NCBI GenBank assembly: GCA_946480785.1
Contig: CAMLLD010000093.1
Coordinates: 1 to 21,078 of the forward strand
Reading direction: 5' to 3'
Length of the DNA: 21,078 nt
Source: an uncultured Blastocatellia bacterium
GTDB taxonomy: Bacteria > Acidobacteriota > Blastocatellia > Pyrinomonadales > Pyrinomonadaceae
The notes under the pieces were generated by a model. That model saw only the letters and a list, made by a program, of their open reading frames with translations, was not told where the DNA came from and did no database searches. Shown here one piece after another: positions 12,790 through 21,078 of the stretch. Numbering within the stretch: the stretch's first letter is position 1; each line of letters begins with the position of its first letter. The translations under genes were made by a program, and so were the position numbers.

Positions 12790-13067
12790 TTCAGGCGGTC
12801 GGTGTAATCGGTTATCTGGTTGGGCGTCGCGTCGCCTTCGTCGTTGCCGATGCTCAACGCGAGCGCGCGGAGCGCGGTGCGGGCGTCGTGCTGTTGTTCG
12901 GGCGTGAGCAGTGACCAAGCGAGCAGAATCGGACACTCGTCATCGTGATTTAAAGCTTTGTGACAGACGGCGCACGTGTCGAGCGAAAGCTCGAGTAACA
13001 CGTAGAGCTTCGCCAGCAGCAACACTATCCGCTCAGCGCGCTGTTTTTGCTCTTCCGTCTCAAACAT
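12786..13067 (-). CDS. Small Cys/His-containing protein of unknown function
   Basis: A 93-residue acidic soluble protein with a helical N-terminus (EEQKQRAERIVLLLAKLYVLLELS), a cysteine/histidine cluster C32-x2-C35-H36-x4-H41-x3-C45, and a helical C-terminus (TPEQQHDARTALRALALSIG). The cluster looks like a small metal (zinc) knuckle. CAVCH also reads as a CxxCH haem-c motif, but there is no signal peptide, so cytochrome c is unlikely. The stop overlaps the aminotransferase stop by four bases. It begins 31 bases downstream of mreB on the same strand, so it may be cotranscribed. No strong SD. I do not recognise the family. Confidence 0.5.
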   Translation of the reverse strand: MFETEEQKQRAERIVLLLAKLYVLLELSLDTCAVCHKALNHDDECPILLAWSLLTPEQQHDARTALRALALSIGNDEGDATPNQITDYTDRLN

Positions 13068-13098
13068 GGGCCACGAAATAATACAGACGCGCTATCGT

Positions 13099-14139
13099 CT
13101 AATACTGGAGCGTGTTTTCCCACTTCACTCGCTTCAGCAGCGCGAAATCCGAAAGCATTTTACCAGCGCCGAGCACCACTGACGTCAACGGATCGTCAGC
13201 CACAAACACCGGCAAGCCGGTTTCAGTGCGCAAGCGTTTGTCGAGATTCGCTAACAACGCGCCGCCGCCGGTCAGTACCACGCCGCGATCGATGATGTCC
13301 GCCGACAACTCCGGCGGCGTCCGTTCGAGCGCCACGCGCACTGCGTCCACGATCACCGTCACAGCCGGATCCAACGCCTGACGAATCTCTGCATCTGTCA
13401 CCGTGATCGTTTGCGGAATGCCTTCGACGAGATTGCGTCCGCGCACTTCCATCGTCAAAGGCTCGTCCAGCGGAAACGCGCTGCCGAGTTGAATCTTGAT
13501 CTCTTCCGCGGTGCGCTCGCCAATCAACAGATTATATTTGCGCTTCACCCACTCCGCGACGGCATTGTCCATCGCGTCGCCGGCGGTGCGAACCGCACGC
13601 GCGTAAACGATTCCACCCAAACTGATCACCGCGATGTCCGTCGTGCCGCCACCGATGTCGACGACGATGTTGCCCTGCGGTTCCGTAATCGGCAGTCCGG
13701 CGCCAATCGCCGCCGCGACCGCTTCCTCGACGAGATAAACTTCCGACGCCTTTGCGCGATAAGCCGAATCTTCGACCGCGCGCCGCTCGACCTGCGTGAT
13801 CTCGGAAGGGATGCCGATGACCACGCGCGGGCTGACCCACGTTCGGCCATTGTGCGCTTTGCGGATGAAATGCTGGAGCATCTTTTCGGTCACTTCGAAA
13901 TTCGCAATCACTCCGTCGCGCATCGGGCGAATCGCCACGATATTGCCCGGCGTCCGTCCGAGCATCTCCTTTGCGTCTCTGCCGACTGCCTCCACGGCGT
14001 TCGTCACCTTATTAATGGCGACGATTGAGGGCTCGCTAAGCACGACGCCGCGGCCCTTGGCGTAAACGAGCGTATTTGCCGTGCCCAGGTCGATGGCTAG
14101 ATCGTTGGAGCGCAGACCGGAAAGGAGAGGGAAGGACAT
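13099..14139 (-). CDS. mreB: Rod-shape determining actin-like protein MreB
   Basis: A 346-residue canonical MreB that forms membrane-bound antiparallel filaments guiding peptidoglycan synthesis. I use the ATG at 14139 with GAGGT six or seven bases before it, rather than the GTG two codons upstream. Nucleotide motifs are intact: [17 protein letters not shown] (15-31), [24 protein letters not shown] with the catalytic Glu, [13 protein letters not shown] (159-171) and the adenosine motif [15 protein letters not shown]. Unusually, no mreC, mreD, pbp2 or rodA follows; the next gene is a small unknown one. The paralog 10289-11392 is about 1.7 kb away on the same strand. Confidence 0.95.
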   Translation of the reverse strand: MSFPLLSGLRSNDLAIDLGTANTLVYAKGRGVVLSEPSIVAINKVTNAVEAVGRDAKEMLGRTPGNIVAIRPMRDGVIANFEVTEKMLQHFIRKAHNGRTWVSPRVVIGIPSEITQVERRAVEDSAYRAKASEVYLVEEAVAAAIGAGLPITEPQGNIVVDIGGGTTDIAVISLGGIVYARAVRTAGDAMDNAVAEWVKRKYNLLIGERTAEEIKIQLGSAFPLDEPLTMEVRGRNLVEGIPQTITVTDAEIRQALDPAVTVIVDAVRVALERTPPELSADIIDRGVVLTGGGALLANLDKRLRTETGLPVFVADDPLTSVVLGAGKMLSDFALLKRVKWENTLQY

Positions 14140-14253
14140 AAGCACACCTCAAAATTAAATTGTTGTCGGACGCGACGCTTCTGTTCAGAAGATCGGGGCA
14201 GGAAATGCTGCGAAGTGAAACCGCCTCTGCCGAAATTAACAGAGACAAACAGT

Positions 14254-14281
14254 ATTTAATTTATTGAGATTGTTGTGTCAA
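14254..14281 (-). promoter_or_regulatory. mreB: mreB promoter
   Basis: On the minus strand, a perfect TTGACA (14281-14276) and TTAAAT (14259-14254) are 16 bases apart. The predicted leader is about 108 bases and includes the mreB SD. Confidence 0.45.
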
Positions 14282-14307
14282 GAAGAATTTTAGGGAACTT
14301 TGACCTA

Positions 14308-14336
14308 TTGACCTGGAAACTTGCTGGTCCTAAACT
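14308..14336 (+). promoter_or_regulatory. Hybrid kinase promoter
   Basis: TTGACC (14308-14313) and TAAACT (14331-14336) are 17 bases apart. The predicted start near 14343 gives a 120-base leader to the kinase. Confidence 0.4.
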
Positions 14337-14464
14337 TTTATACGTGTAAGACGCCCCTGACACGCCTCCCGCATCGCGCAGTCTCGATGCACTCCCCTGA
14401 ATCCGTGCGGACTCCCCAGAAGCTCCCATGAACGTCTGCCCAGGCCCGGAAGGGAGGGGTTAAC

Positions 14465-16840
14465 GTGGTGTCTGACGGATTATCAAATATCTCGATCAAA
14501 TATCGGCTGCCGTTACTGATCGGCACGCTCCTGTTCGTGGTGATTGGCGCTTGCACCTGGGCGTCATATCGCGCCGTGAAAGAGTCGGCGCAGGAAGCCG
14601 GCAGTGAGCGGCTACAGAATCTGAGCCAGCAACTCGCGGTACTGTTGCAGCAGTCGGCCAACGGCATCGGCGCGAAAACAGCCGCGGTTGCAAATGACCC
14701 GGTGATTCGCGCGTTTGTGAAATCGCCTGCTTCGGGTCCACGCGCGGACGTCGAGAGGTTGCTACAGCAATTTCTTGCGCCGGCGGATGCGAACAGTATC
14801 GGAGTGGAACTTTGGAATGCGGAGAGCGGGCGCATCTTTTCCGCTCCCGCGTCCGAAATCTCACTGGGCGATCTGGCCACTGAGTTTCATCAGTGTGCTT
14901 CCGAGCCGTTCAAGATCATCGGCACGATCCGGCGCGTGAATGGGACCGTTGGTTTTCCGGCGGTCGCCGCGGTCAAAGACGACAACGGTAAAGTCATCGG
15001 TTACTTCGTCCGCTGGCGCCGGCTGGCCACCAATGCCGATAGCCGGCAGCAGATGACGAAACTCCTCGGCACAAGCGCCGTGCTCTATCTCGGCAACAAC
15101 AGCAACGACGTTTGGACAGATCTCGAAAACGTAGTGTCGTGTCCGGCCGCGGATCTCCGGCAACTCGCAAACGTGTCTGCTTACGATCGCCCGGGCAGCG
15201 GCGCGGTGCTCGGTCTCGCGCGGCCGATTGCCGGCACGCCCTGGTCCATTCTGATCGAGTTTCCTGAAGACGTGGTGCAGAAGCCGGTCAGTAGTTTTCT
15301 CAAACGAATACTGCTCGTCGGCTCGATCGTCTTCGTGTTCGGCGTGGCCGGCGCGTTTGCGTTGAGCCGAAACATAACGAAGCCGCTGCACGAGCTTACG
15401 GAAACAGCAACGGCGATCAGTTGCGGCGACGAGTCACGCACCGTGAACGTGCGCCAGAAAGACGAATTGGGCCAGCTAGCGAATGCGTTCAATGCGATGG
15501 TGGAGAAAGTGTGTGACTCGCAGCACGAGCTCGAACGTAAAGTGCAGGAGCGCACGCTGCTGTTGGAAGAAGCGAACCGGCGGCTGGAAAGTCTGTCCAA
15601 TTCGAACGCGCTCAAACGCACGCTTGCTGAAAAAGAACGAACGGACGCGCTGGAAGCTTTGCGCAGCACCGAGCGGCAACTCCTGCAATCGCAAAAACTC
15701 GAAGCTGTCGGGCGACTCGCCGGCGGCATCTCGCACGACTTCAACAACCTGCTCACGGTAATTCTCGGTTACAGCGACATAACGCTGCGGCAGATGAGTG
15801 AAGAGCACCCGCTGCGCCGGAACCTCGAGGAGATCGTCACCGCAAGCGAACGCGCTTCTTCGCTGACGCGACAACTGCTCGCCTTCAGTCGCAAGCAGGT
15901 GATGCAGCCGAAAGTCTTCGACGTCAACACCGTTGTCACGGATCTCGAAAAGATGTTGCGGCGCATGATCGGCGAGGACGTCGAGCTGCGCGTCAGCCTC
16001 GAACCGGATCTCGGAAACATCAAAGCCGATCCGGTGCAGTTGGAACAGGTGATCATGAACCTCGTCGTCAACGCGCGCGACGCAATGCCGAAAGGCGGCA
16101 AGTTGTCGATCGAGACGGCGAACGTCTATCTCGACGAGACTTACGCTAAGGAACACGTCTCGGTCGTCGCGGGACATTACGTGATGCTGGCAATCAGCGA
16201 CAGCGGCTGCGGCATGAACGCCGAGACGCGGCAACACATCTTCGAGCCGTTCTTCACCACCAAAGAGCTGGGCAAGGGAACCGGGCTCGGCTTGTCGATG
16301 GTTTACGGCATCGTGAAACAGTCGGGTGGAAACATCTGGGTTTACAGCGAGGAAGGTCGGGGCACGACGTTCAAGATCTATTTGCCGCGAGTCACCGAAG
16401 AAGCGGAGCAGTACACGCGAACGCCGGCGACACTCGAGACTCCGCGCGGCTCGGAAACGATTCTGCTCGTCGAAGACGCGGAGTGGGTGCGCACTCTTGC
16501 GCGACAGATTCTGGAAAGCGCGGGTTATCGAGTGCTGGAAGCGAGCGATCCCGAGGCTGCGATTCGTCTCATCAACGCGAACCACAACGGCGCGAAAATC
16601 GATCTGTTGTTGACTGACGTGGTGATGCCGGGCATGAGTGGCAACGAGATGTCGAAGCAATTACTACAGCGGCGTCCCGAGCTGCCGGTGCTTTTCATCT
16701 CGGGCTACACGGACGATGCCATCGTGCAGCACGGCGTGCTGGAGGCGGGCATCAACTTCATTCAGAAGCCGTTTAGTCCGGATGCGCTGGCGTTGAAAGT
16801 GAGAGAGGTGCTGGATGCGCAACCTCAGCCTCATCGATGA
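14465..16840 (+). CDS. Membrane hybrid histidine kinase with HAMP and receiver
   Basis: A 791-residue inner-membrane sensor. Helix 1 is at about 15-33, a periplasmic sensor of about 245 residues (34-280, Cache-like by length and position, not by motif) follows, and helix 2 is at about 282-301. A HAMP domain (302-355, NITKPLHEL and [13 protein letters not shown]) leads into a coiled coil (355-410). The dimerisation domain has H424 in [19 protein letters not shown]. The ATPase domain has the N-box [13 protein letters not shown] (529-541), DSGCGM (579-584), FEPFFTTK and [15 protein letters not shown]-terminal receiver (664-785) has E670/D671, phosphoacceptor D718 ([13 protein letters not shown]) and K768. 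Start GTG at 14465 with GGGAGG upstream; GTG 14468 is an alternative. No partner regulator lies nearby, so the output goes to another protein or its own receiver. Confidence 0.94.
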   Translation: MVSDGLSNISIKYRLPLLIGTLLFVVIGACTWASYRAVKESAQEAGSERLQNLSQQLAVLLQQSANGIGAKTAAVANDPVIRAFVKSPASGPRADVERLLQQFLAPADANSIGVELWNAESGRIFSAPASEISLGDLATEFHQCASEPFKIIGTIRRVNGTVGFPAVAAVKDDNGKVIGYFVRWRRLATNADSRQQMTKLLGTSAVLYLGNNSNDVWTDLENVVSCPAADLRQLANVSAYDRPGSGAVLGLARPIAGTPWSILIEFPEDVVQKPVSSFLKRILLVGSIVFVFGVAGAFALSRNITKPLHELTETATAISCGDESRTVNVRQKDELGQLANAFNAMVEKVCDSQHELERKVQERTLLLEEANRRLESLSNSNALKRTLAEKERTDALEALRSTERQLLQSQKLEAVGRLAGGISHDFNNLLTVILGYSDITLRQMSEEHPLRRNLEEIVTASERASSLTRQLLAFSRKQVMQPKVFDVNTVVTDLEKMLRRMIGEDVELRVSLEPDLGNIKADPVQLEQVIMNLVVNARDAMPKGGKLSIETANVYLDETYAKEHVSVVAGHYVMLAISDSGCGMNAETRQHIFEPFFTTKELGKGTGLGLSMVYGIVKQSGGNIWVYSEEGRGTTFKIYLPRVTEEAEQYTRTPATLETPRGSETILLVEDAEWVRTLARQILESAGYRVLEASDPEAAIRLINANHNGAKIDLLLTDVVMPGMSGNEMSKQLLQRRPELPVLFISGYTDDAIVQHGVLEAGINFIQKPFSPDALALKVREVLDAQPQPHR

Positions 16841-18434
16841 TGGTGAGGCCGCCGCTCGTCTCCAGCGTTTCGATCAGGATCTGTTCGTTGGCGTAAACGA
16901 AAGCGTCGCGCTCGCGCAGCAGCTCGTCGAGGAAACTTTCACGCGCTTGTTCGACGACTTCCGGCGACCACGTCAGCGGGCGATTGTCTGAGAACTGGTA
17001 AGCGAGATCTTCGACGACCTGCAGCAGCAGCGCATTGCTTCGCTTCGTGATGTCGCGCAGCGTTTCCTTGTACTCTTCGATACCTGGCAACTTCGGAAAC
17101 AGCCGCTCCATCGTCGCGACTTCATGCCACGCCCAGCCCAACTGCGTCGTCACTGCTTTCAAACCGTGAATCCAGCCCGTCAGGCTCACGAGTCCTGTCA
17201 GCGCTTCGTAGAACTCACCGACACGTGGATCGAGGAAGTCGTAATCGGGATTGCACACGTCGCCGCGCAAGCGTCCGGTGCGCACGAGCTCGTCTTTGAT
17301 CGGCGTGCCGTCGTAAGGCAGCATGCGACAGAACGTCACCGGCAAACAGCCGTCAGCGAGAATCGTGCGGAGAAACTGGATGTTCTCGCGGATCGATTCA
17401 AAGGTGCTCGACGGATCGAGCAGCATGAAACCGTACTCGAACATCAAGCCGATGCTCTTCAGCGTCTCGACGGCCTTGAGATTTTGTTCGACGTTGATCT
17501 GCTTGTGCAGCGTTTCGAGTCCTTGTTCGCTGCCGGATTCGAGACCCATGTAAACGAGATACAGTCCGGCGTCGCGCATCCTGATGAACAGGTCGCGATC
17601 GACCGCGTCCGCGCGGCAGTTCATCTTCCAGATCACTTTGCGCGAGAGACCGCTGCGATGCAGCTCATCGACGAACTCATTCGCCCAGCGTCGCCAGACG
17701 TTTCCAAACAGCGGGAAGTCGTCGTCCTGAAAAAGAAAGATGGTCGTGCCGCGCTCTTCGTGCAGCAGCTCCATCTCGCGCACGACTGCCGCCGGCTTAC
17801 GCGTGCGGACAATGCGTCCCGGCGCCGCACGATAGAACGTGTGAATGGAACAGAAGGAACACGTGCGCGCGCAGCCGCGGCTGGCGATTATCGGCATGAT
17901 GCCGCGTCCGAGCACTGCTTCGGGTTCGTAGTTGCGTTCGGGATAAGGTAATTGGTCGAGATCTTCGAGCAACGCGCGCGGACGTGTCAGTACCACTTTG
18001 CCTTCGTTGTCGCGATACGCCAGTCCGTGGATCTGGCGCCATTCTGCGCCGGCAACAACCGCATTGACGAGTTCCAGCAGCGTCGCCTCTCCTTCGAAAC
18101 GCACAACGCTATCGATTTCCGGCACGAGCTCGAGTGTTTGTTCGTAGCTCAGACTCGGAAAGTGGCCACCCATCGTGAAGTGGCAATCGATGCCGTTGTC
18201 GCGCAGGAGATAAATCAGTGCGGCGTAACGATCGATGAAGAACTGAAAGATGAGCGAGAACCCGATGAGCACCGGATTGAGCTCGCGCGCGAGGCGGACG
18301 ATCTCGGCGGGATCCTGTTCGATGTCCACGACCTGCACGTCATAGCCGGATCTGCGCAGCACAGCCGCGAGGTAACCCAGACCGAGGTTTCCCATGTGCT
18401 GGAAACCGACCAGCATGACAGGTCGTGAAGACAT
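16773..18434 (-). CDS. B12-binding domain radical SAM enzyme
   Basis: A 553-residue protein starting at the ATG at 18434 (one codon inside the longer frame, whose first codon is TTG). An N-terminal Rossmann-like cobalamin-binding domain (about 5-130: VMLVGFQHMGNLGLGYLAAVLRR, GFSLIFQFF, FTMGGHFPSLS) lacks the DxHxxG motif, so cobalamin would bind base-off without a His ligand, as in many radical SAM methylases. The radical SAM core has C188-x3-C192-x2-C195 (SRGCARTCSFCSIH), then DDDFPLFG, YMGLESGSEQGLETLHK and GFMLLDP. The C-terminal 150 residues are helical and unassigned. It could be a methyltransferase or another cobalamin-SAM enzyme; the substrate is unknown. The last 68 bases overlap the kinase gene, tail to tail. 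A small gene precedes it by 18 bases. Confidence 0.88.
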   Translation of the reverse strand: MSSRPVMLVGFQHMGNLGLGYLAAVLRRSGYDVQVVDIEQDPAEIVRLARELNPVLIGFSLIFQFFIDRYAALIYLLRDNGIDCHFTMGGHFPSLSYEQTLELVPEIDSVVRFEGEATLLELVNAVVAGAEWRQIHGLAYRDNEGKVVLTRPRALLEDLDQLPYPERNYEPEAVLGRGIMPIIASRGCARTCSFCSIHTFYRAAPGRIVRTRKPAAVVREMELLHEERGTTIFLFQDDDFPLFGNVWRRWANEFVDELHRSGLSRKVIWKMNCRADAVDRDLFIRMRDAGLYLVYMGLESGSEQGLETLHKQINVEQNLKAVETLKSIGLMFEYGFMLLDPSSTFESIRENIQFLRTILADGCLPVTFCRMLPYDGTPIKDELVRTGRLRGDVCNPDYDFLDPRVGEFYEALTGLVSLTGWIHGLKAVTTQLGWAWHEVATMERLFPKLPGIEEYKETLRDITKRSNALLLQVVEDLAYQFSDNRPLTWSPEVVEQARESFLDELLRERDAFVYANEQILIETLETSGGLTIIDEAEVAHPAPLSLSTPAHPD

Positions 18435-18452
18435 CAATGATTTTCGGGATTA

Positions 18453-18641
18453 CTACTTGCGGCCCGTGGCGAGAATCTCATTCACACGCTTTGCGAAATC
18501 TTTCTTTGCCTTTTCGAGTTCCTTAACCGCGGAAGCTTTGAGACCCAGAGCTTCCGGGCCGGGATCGGTGAACCACTCGGGATGGAATTTCAGTACGGAA
18601 GATTTGGTCGCAACTTTGGTGGCGATTTTCCTGGTTACCAT
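18453..18641 (-). CDS. Small basic protein next to the radical SAM enzyme
   Basis: A 62-residue product with an excellent SD (TAGGAG, seven bases from the ATG). The N-terminal 15 residues are basic (MVTRKIATKVATKSS). FHPEWFTDPGPEALGL follows, then a Lys/Glu-rich helix (VKELEKAKKDFAKRVNEIL) and GRK at the end. It contains no Cys, no glycine-glycine cleavage site and no membrane helix. The stop is 18 bases before the radical SAM ATG, which has no good SD of its own, so the two are probably cotranscribed and perhaps coupled. It could be a substrate peptide, a small chaperone or an unrelated protein; I do not recognise the family. Confidence 0.75.
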   Translation of the reverse strand: MVTRKIATKVATKSSVLKFHPEWFTDPGPEALGLKASAVKELEKAKKDFAKRVNEILATGRK

Positions 18642-18710
18642 TTTGGCTCCTAAGACAAGTGAGCGCCTTTCTAAAACAGCGAGGTCAGCGCTTTGTAAAA
18701 ACGCGCGGAC

Positions 18711-18738
18711 AATATTGCACTCGCCTGATAGATGTCAA
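18711..18738 (-). promoter_or_regulatory. Promoter of the small gene and radical SAM gene
   Basis: On the minus strand, a perfect TTGACA (18738-18733) and AATATT (18716-18711, four of six) are 16 bases apart, 70 bases upstream of the small gene. It lies just after the amylase stop, so the pair need not depend on the amylase transcript. Confidence 0.45.
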
Positions 18739-18745
18739 CAAAAAT

Positions 18746-20893
18746 TTAGTACTGCCAGTTGACATTGACGAAACCGGTGCCGCTCGTGGGCACGGTGTAA
18801 CTATGGTTCGCGCCCGCTTCCCACGTGACCGCGCCGTTCGCGGCGATCTTGATGAACTTGAATTGAATCGTCTGGCCCGCCGGAACGCTTGCGACGCCAA
18901 ACCAGATCGGATAGTTCGGCGTCAGCAATGGACCAACCGCGCCGTCCCAGGTGGTGGACCAGTTGCCGAGTTCGACTGTGCTGCCCGTGAGAAAGATGTA
19001 ATCGCCTACTGATGTCGGCGAGGCGTTGTTGACGGTGAACGTGACCGGAATGAGTTTGGCTGTGAGTACCGTGTATTGAATGCTGTTCGAGACCTGGCTG
19101 CTGGAATTCGTGACGGTGACGTTGTAATTGCCGTTGGTGACGGAAGGCGTGGTGGCGACGATCTGTGTCGGCGTCCACGAATTAACGGTTGCCGTCGTCG
19201 TGCCAAACTTCACCGTGCCGGTCGTGCTGCCGAAGTTCTTGCCCGCGATGGTCACTTTCACACCGGACTGGCCGCTGGTTGGTCCAATCGAACCGACCTG
19301 CGGCGTGCTGGCGCCTTCGGTGAATTGCCACACGGAGACGGCATGCGCCGGAAGCGTGAAGTTCGTGACCGGGTTGTTGCCGCCGGAACCAGCCGTGACA
19401 CTGATCGAAAGACCGCCAAGCAAAGCGCTCAGATAATCCGAATAGTTACCGGCCGGCAGCGACGTGTTCAGTCCCGTGATGTTGTAGCTGGTAGTGTCGT
19501 TCTTGTTGATGGCGACAAGCACGACGTTGCCGAAAAACTTTCGCTCGTAGATATAGACGTCGCTGTTGATCCAGCGTTGGCTCATCGAGCCGTAAGGAAT
19601 TGCGGTGTTGTTGTGCCGCAGGGTCGAGAGCGTGTTGATGAGTTGATACGCGGTGGTGCTGGTGTTGAAGTTCACCATCATCGGGCGGTTGTAAGGATCG
19701 GTGCCGCCGCCGGTGTCATTGTGCAGGTACTGTTCGGTACCGTAGTAGATGCACGGAATGCCGCGGCTGGTGAGCGTAAACGCGAGCGCCTCGTGCAGGC
19801 GGTTGTTGTTATTGTTGAGCGAGAGGAAGCGCGACATGTCGTGATTATCGATAAACGTCACGAGGTCTTCTTTCCAGGTGAAGTTCGAGCCTTCCTGGGA
19901 GATGACCGTGTCGATGTCGGAGAAGTTTGAGTTTGAGCCGAAGACGTTGCGGATCGCGGCGTTGAGCGGGAAATCGAGCAGTGAGATGCCGCTCTTGTTC
20001 GCGAACTTGTAGGAGTCGTGATAGAGCGGATCGGACGTGCTGTTTTGGAACCACTCGCCGAAAAGAAAGCTGTCGCCGTAGGTGTAGATGGAGTTCGCGA
20101 AGCTGTACTCCCAACCCCAGTTGACGTGTTTCACTGCGTCGATGCGGAAGCCGTCGACGCCGTGTTGTTGAAATAATTGCGCGGCTGCTTTGAGATAGCC
20201 GTCGATCGTCGCGTTTTCCTGGTTCAGATCGGCGAGATCGAAGAGCGTGTAGTACTCGACTTGATAGCGATCGTCCCAACCGCCGCCGGAGATGTTTGCG
20301 TTGTGATGAAAATAGCCGTTGGTGTCGCTGGTGTAATTGCCGAGCAGGACGCCGTTGTCGTAGAGCGCGCCAAACTCGCCGGCGTTGTCTTGCGTTGAAT
20401 GGTTGGGCGCGAAGTCGACGATGACCTTGATGCCGTTTGTGTGCGCGGCAGTGACGAGGTTGTCAAACTCGGTCCAGGTGTTGCTCGAGTTGCCGAAGTG
20501 TTCTTCAATGCGTTTGAAATCCCGCGCCTGGTAGCCGTGATATGAAGCGGTTGGGTTGCCGCTGCCGTCGGGGATGTTGGTGTTGAGATTATCGACCGGC
20601 GGCGAGATCCAGATCGCGGTGACGCCCATGCCGGCGAGATACGACATCTTCTGCTGAATGCCGGGCAGATCGCCGCCCCAGTAGAGGCGCCAGTTGGTCT
20701 TGGTTGAATCGTAAAGTCCGGAGCTTTGAGATGGGTTGTTATTAGTACTGCTGCCGTCGAAGAAGCGGTCGGTGATTATTTGGTAGATAACCTCGCGCTT
20801 GAAATCCGCCGCGCGTGTGGTGCTGCTCAGCGATGTGAGTATGAATGCTAAGAAAACTACGACGCCTATAAATCTCTCTGAAGCTCTCCGCAT
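18746..20893 (-). CDS. Secreted GH13 CGTase/maltogenic amylase-type enzyme
   Basis: A 715-residue exported starch enzyme with the five-domain plan of cyclodextrin glucanotransferase and Novamyl maltogenic amylase. A signal peptide (about 1-28, ending TTRA) is followed by the GH13 barrel with domain B (30-430). Catalytic residues are nucleophile D252 (GFRIDAVKH), acid/base E280 (FGEWF) and D352 (FIDNHD); H165 is in FAPNHS. Domain C is at about 430-522 (RWINSDVYIYERKFF), an IPT/TIG domain D at 525-610, and a CBM20 starch-binding domain E at 612-715 (TGSTVELGNW, WEAGANHSY). F218 occupies the central aromatic position of CGTases (YYTLFDLADLNQEN). The scaffold is very close to Bacillus enzymes, suggesting acquisition by transfer. 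SD GGAGGT precedes the ATG. EC 2.4.1.19 or 3.2.1.133; see findings. Confidence 0.93.
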   Translation of the reverse strand: MRRASERFIGVVVFLAFILTSLSSTTRAADFKREVIYQIITDRFFDGSSTNNNPSQSSGLYDSTKTNWRLYWGGDLPGIQQKMSYLAGMGVTAIWISPPVDNLNTNIPDGSGNPTASYHGYQARDFKRIEEHFGNSSNTWTEFDNLVTAAHTNGIKVIVDFAPNHSTQDNAGEFGALYDNGVLLGNYTSDTNGYFHHNANISGGGWDDRYQVEYYTLFDLADLNQENATIDGYLKAAAQLFQQHGVDGFRIDAVKHVNWGWEYSFANSIYTYGDSFLFGEWFQNSTSDPLYHDSYKFANKSGISLLDFPLNAAIRNVFGSNSNFSDIDTVISQEGSNFTWKEDLVTFIDNHDMSRFLSLNNNNNRLHEALAFTLTSRGIPCIYYGTEQYLHNDTGGGTDPYNRPMMVNFNTSTTAYQLINTLSTLRHNNTAIPYGSMSQRWINSDVYIYERKFFGNVVLVAINKNDTTSYNITGLNTSLPAGNYSDYLSALLGGLSISVTAGSGGNNPVTNFTLPAHAVSVWQFTEGASTPQVGSIGPTSGQSGVKVTIAGKNFGSTTGTVKFGTTTATVNSWTPTQIVATTPSVTNGNYNVTVTNSSSQVSNSIQYTVLTAKLIPVTFTVNNASPTSVGDYIFLTGSTVELGNWSTTWDGAVGPLLTPNYPIWFGVASVPAGQTIQFKFIKIAANGAVTWEAGANHSYTVPTSGTGFVNVNWQY

Positions 20894-20968
20894 GAAACAA
20901 ACCTCCGTCGATAATGATTCAGGTGTGGGCTGATAACAGGGAGTGAGTCAAGCGGGTGAGACTCTGTT

Positions 20969-20997
20969 AACGCGACGATCTATATACCCGTTGCGTT
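20969..20997. promoter_or_regulatory. Candidate operator over the amylase -10
   Basis: AACGCGACG (20969-20977) and CGTTGCGTT (20989-20997) form an inverted repeat with one mismatch in nine and an 11-base spacer. The -10 hexamer lies between the arms, so a bound dimer would block the promoter. A LacI/MalR-like sugar regulator is possible but is not encoded in the window. Confidence 0.4.
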
Positions 20998-21007
20998 GGA
21001 GTGTCAA
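20979..21007 (-). promoter_or_regulatory. Promoter of the amylase gene
   Basis: On the minus strand, a perfect TTGACA (21007-21002) and TATAGA (20984-20979) are 17 bases apart, giving a leader of about 79 bases. It is one of the best-formed promoters in the window. Beyond it, 21011-21020 is a perfect 10-base palindrome GGACATGTCC; the rest to 21078 shows nothing. Confidence 0.6.
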
Positions 21008-21078
21008 TGCGGACATGTCCAAGGGTGACGTCAAGCAGCTTGTGTAAAAACCTCGAGGGTGCGGGTTTTCCATTCCAA

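Larger units (their letters stand above)
14140..14464. other. Divergent control region between mreB and the sensor kinase
   Basis: 325 bases without a gene. An AT-rich core (about 14240-14345) carries one promoter candidate in each direction. The kinase leader then has a small hairpin, GCATCG/CGATGC, at about 14372-14391. Nothing else was recognised. Confidence 0.5.

Noticed and set aside
12957..12974. CxxCH motif read as cytochrome c haem site in the 93-residue protein
   Set aside because: No signal peptide or export signal, and additional His and Cys nearby fit a zinc site better.
15476..16660. 394-codon minus-strand ORF over the kinase
   Set aside because: The opposite strand encodes complete kinase motifs; this is a GC-driven shadow frame.
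17124..17951. 275-codon plus-strand ORF over the radical SAM gene
   Set aside because: Antisense to the CxxxCxxC radical SAM core; no SD and no domain.
19076..19930. 284-codon plus-strand ORF over the amylase
   Set aside because: Antisense to catalytic GH13 sequence; Val/Arg/Asp-rich mirror translation.

Overview
The window looks like a chromosomal segment of a Gram-negative-type bacterium of moderately high GC, most likely an acidobacterium (Blastocatellia-like). That placement is inference. It rests on the secretin-based type IV pilus operon, a short XRE regulator of a kind I associate with acidobacterial genomes, the mix of SD-led and apparently leaderless genes, and the general gene content. 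No rRNA, tRNA, CRISPR array or insertion sequence was seen.

Layout. Bases 1-116 hold the 3' end of a hexapeptide-repeat acyltransferase. Next comes a long structured leader (about 267-610) containing what I read as a GEMM-type (cyclic-di-GMP-I family) riboswitch at 342-436 and a 40-residue basic ORF. These precede pilM, pilN, pilO, pilP (611-3689), an internal terminator with a possible new promoter, and then pilQ, a Roadblock/LC7 (MglB-like) gene and a secreted thermonuclease-like gene (to 7446). A truncated ORF6N gene with two palindromes follows. On the minus strand there is an XRE regulator, a histone-deacetylase-family amidohydrolase and the transglycosylase MtgA (7865-9906). A 382-base gene-free stretch (9907-10288) is rich in hairpins and has a plus-strand intrinsic terminator. 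A divergent MreB paralog (minus) and a class III aminotransferase (plus) are transcribed back to back from what look like overlapping promoters. A small Cys/His protein and the canonical mreB (minus) follow, then a membrane hybrid histidine kinase (plus), a small 62-residue protein with a B12-binding radical SAM enzyme (minus), and a secreted CGTase/maltogenic-amylase-type GH13 enzyme (minus) with a clear promoter and a possible operator.

How the genes fit together. PilM/N/O/P/Q form the alignment subcomplex and outer-membrane secretin of a type IV pilus. The upstream second-messenger riboswitch would link pilus assembly to cyclic dinucleotide levels, and the Roadblock protein suggests small-GTPase (MglA-like) polarity control. 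The two MreB-family genes, MtgA and the sensor kinase concern the envelope and cell shape. The remaining genes (aminotransferase, HDAC-like enzyme, radical SAM enzyme, amylase) are metabolic or accessory.

The points most worth following are the riboswitch-pilus pairing, the plus-strand structured RNA candidate at about 10153-10269, the radical SAM/small-protein pair, the MreB paralog with its leaderless divergent promoter, and the amylase with a Novamyl-like body but a CGTase-like active-site loop.
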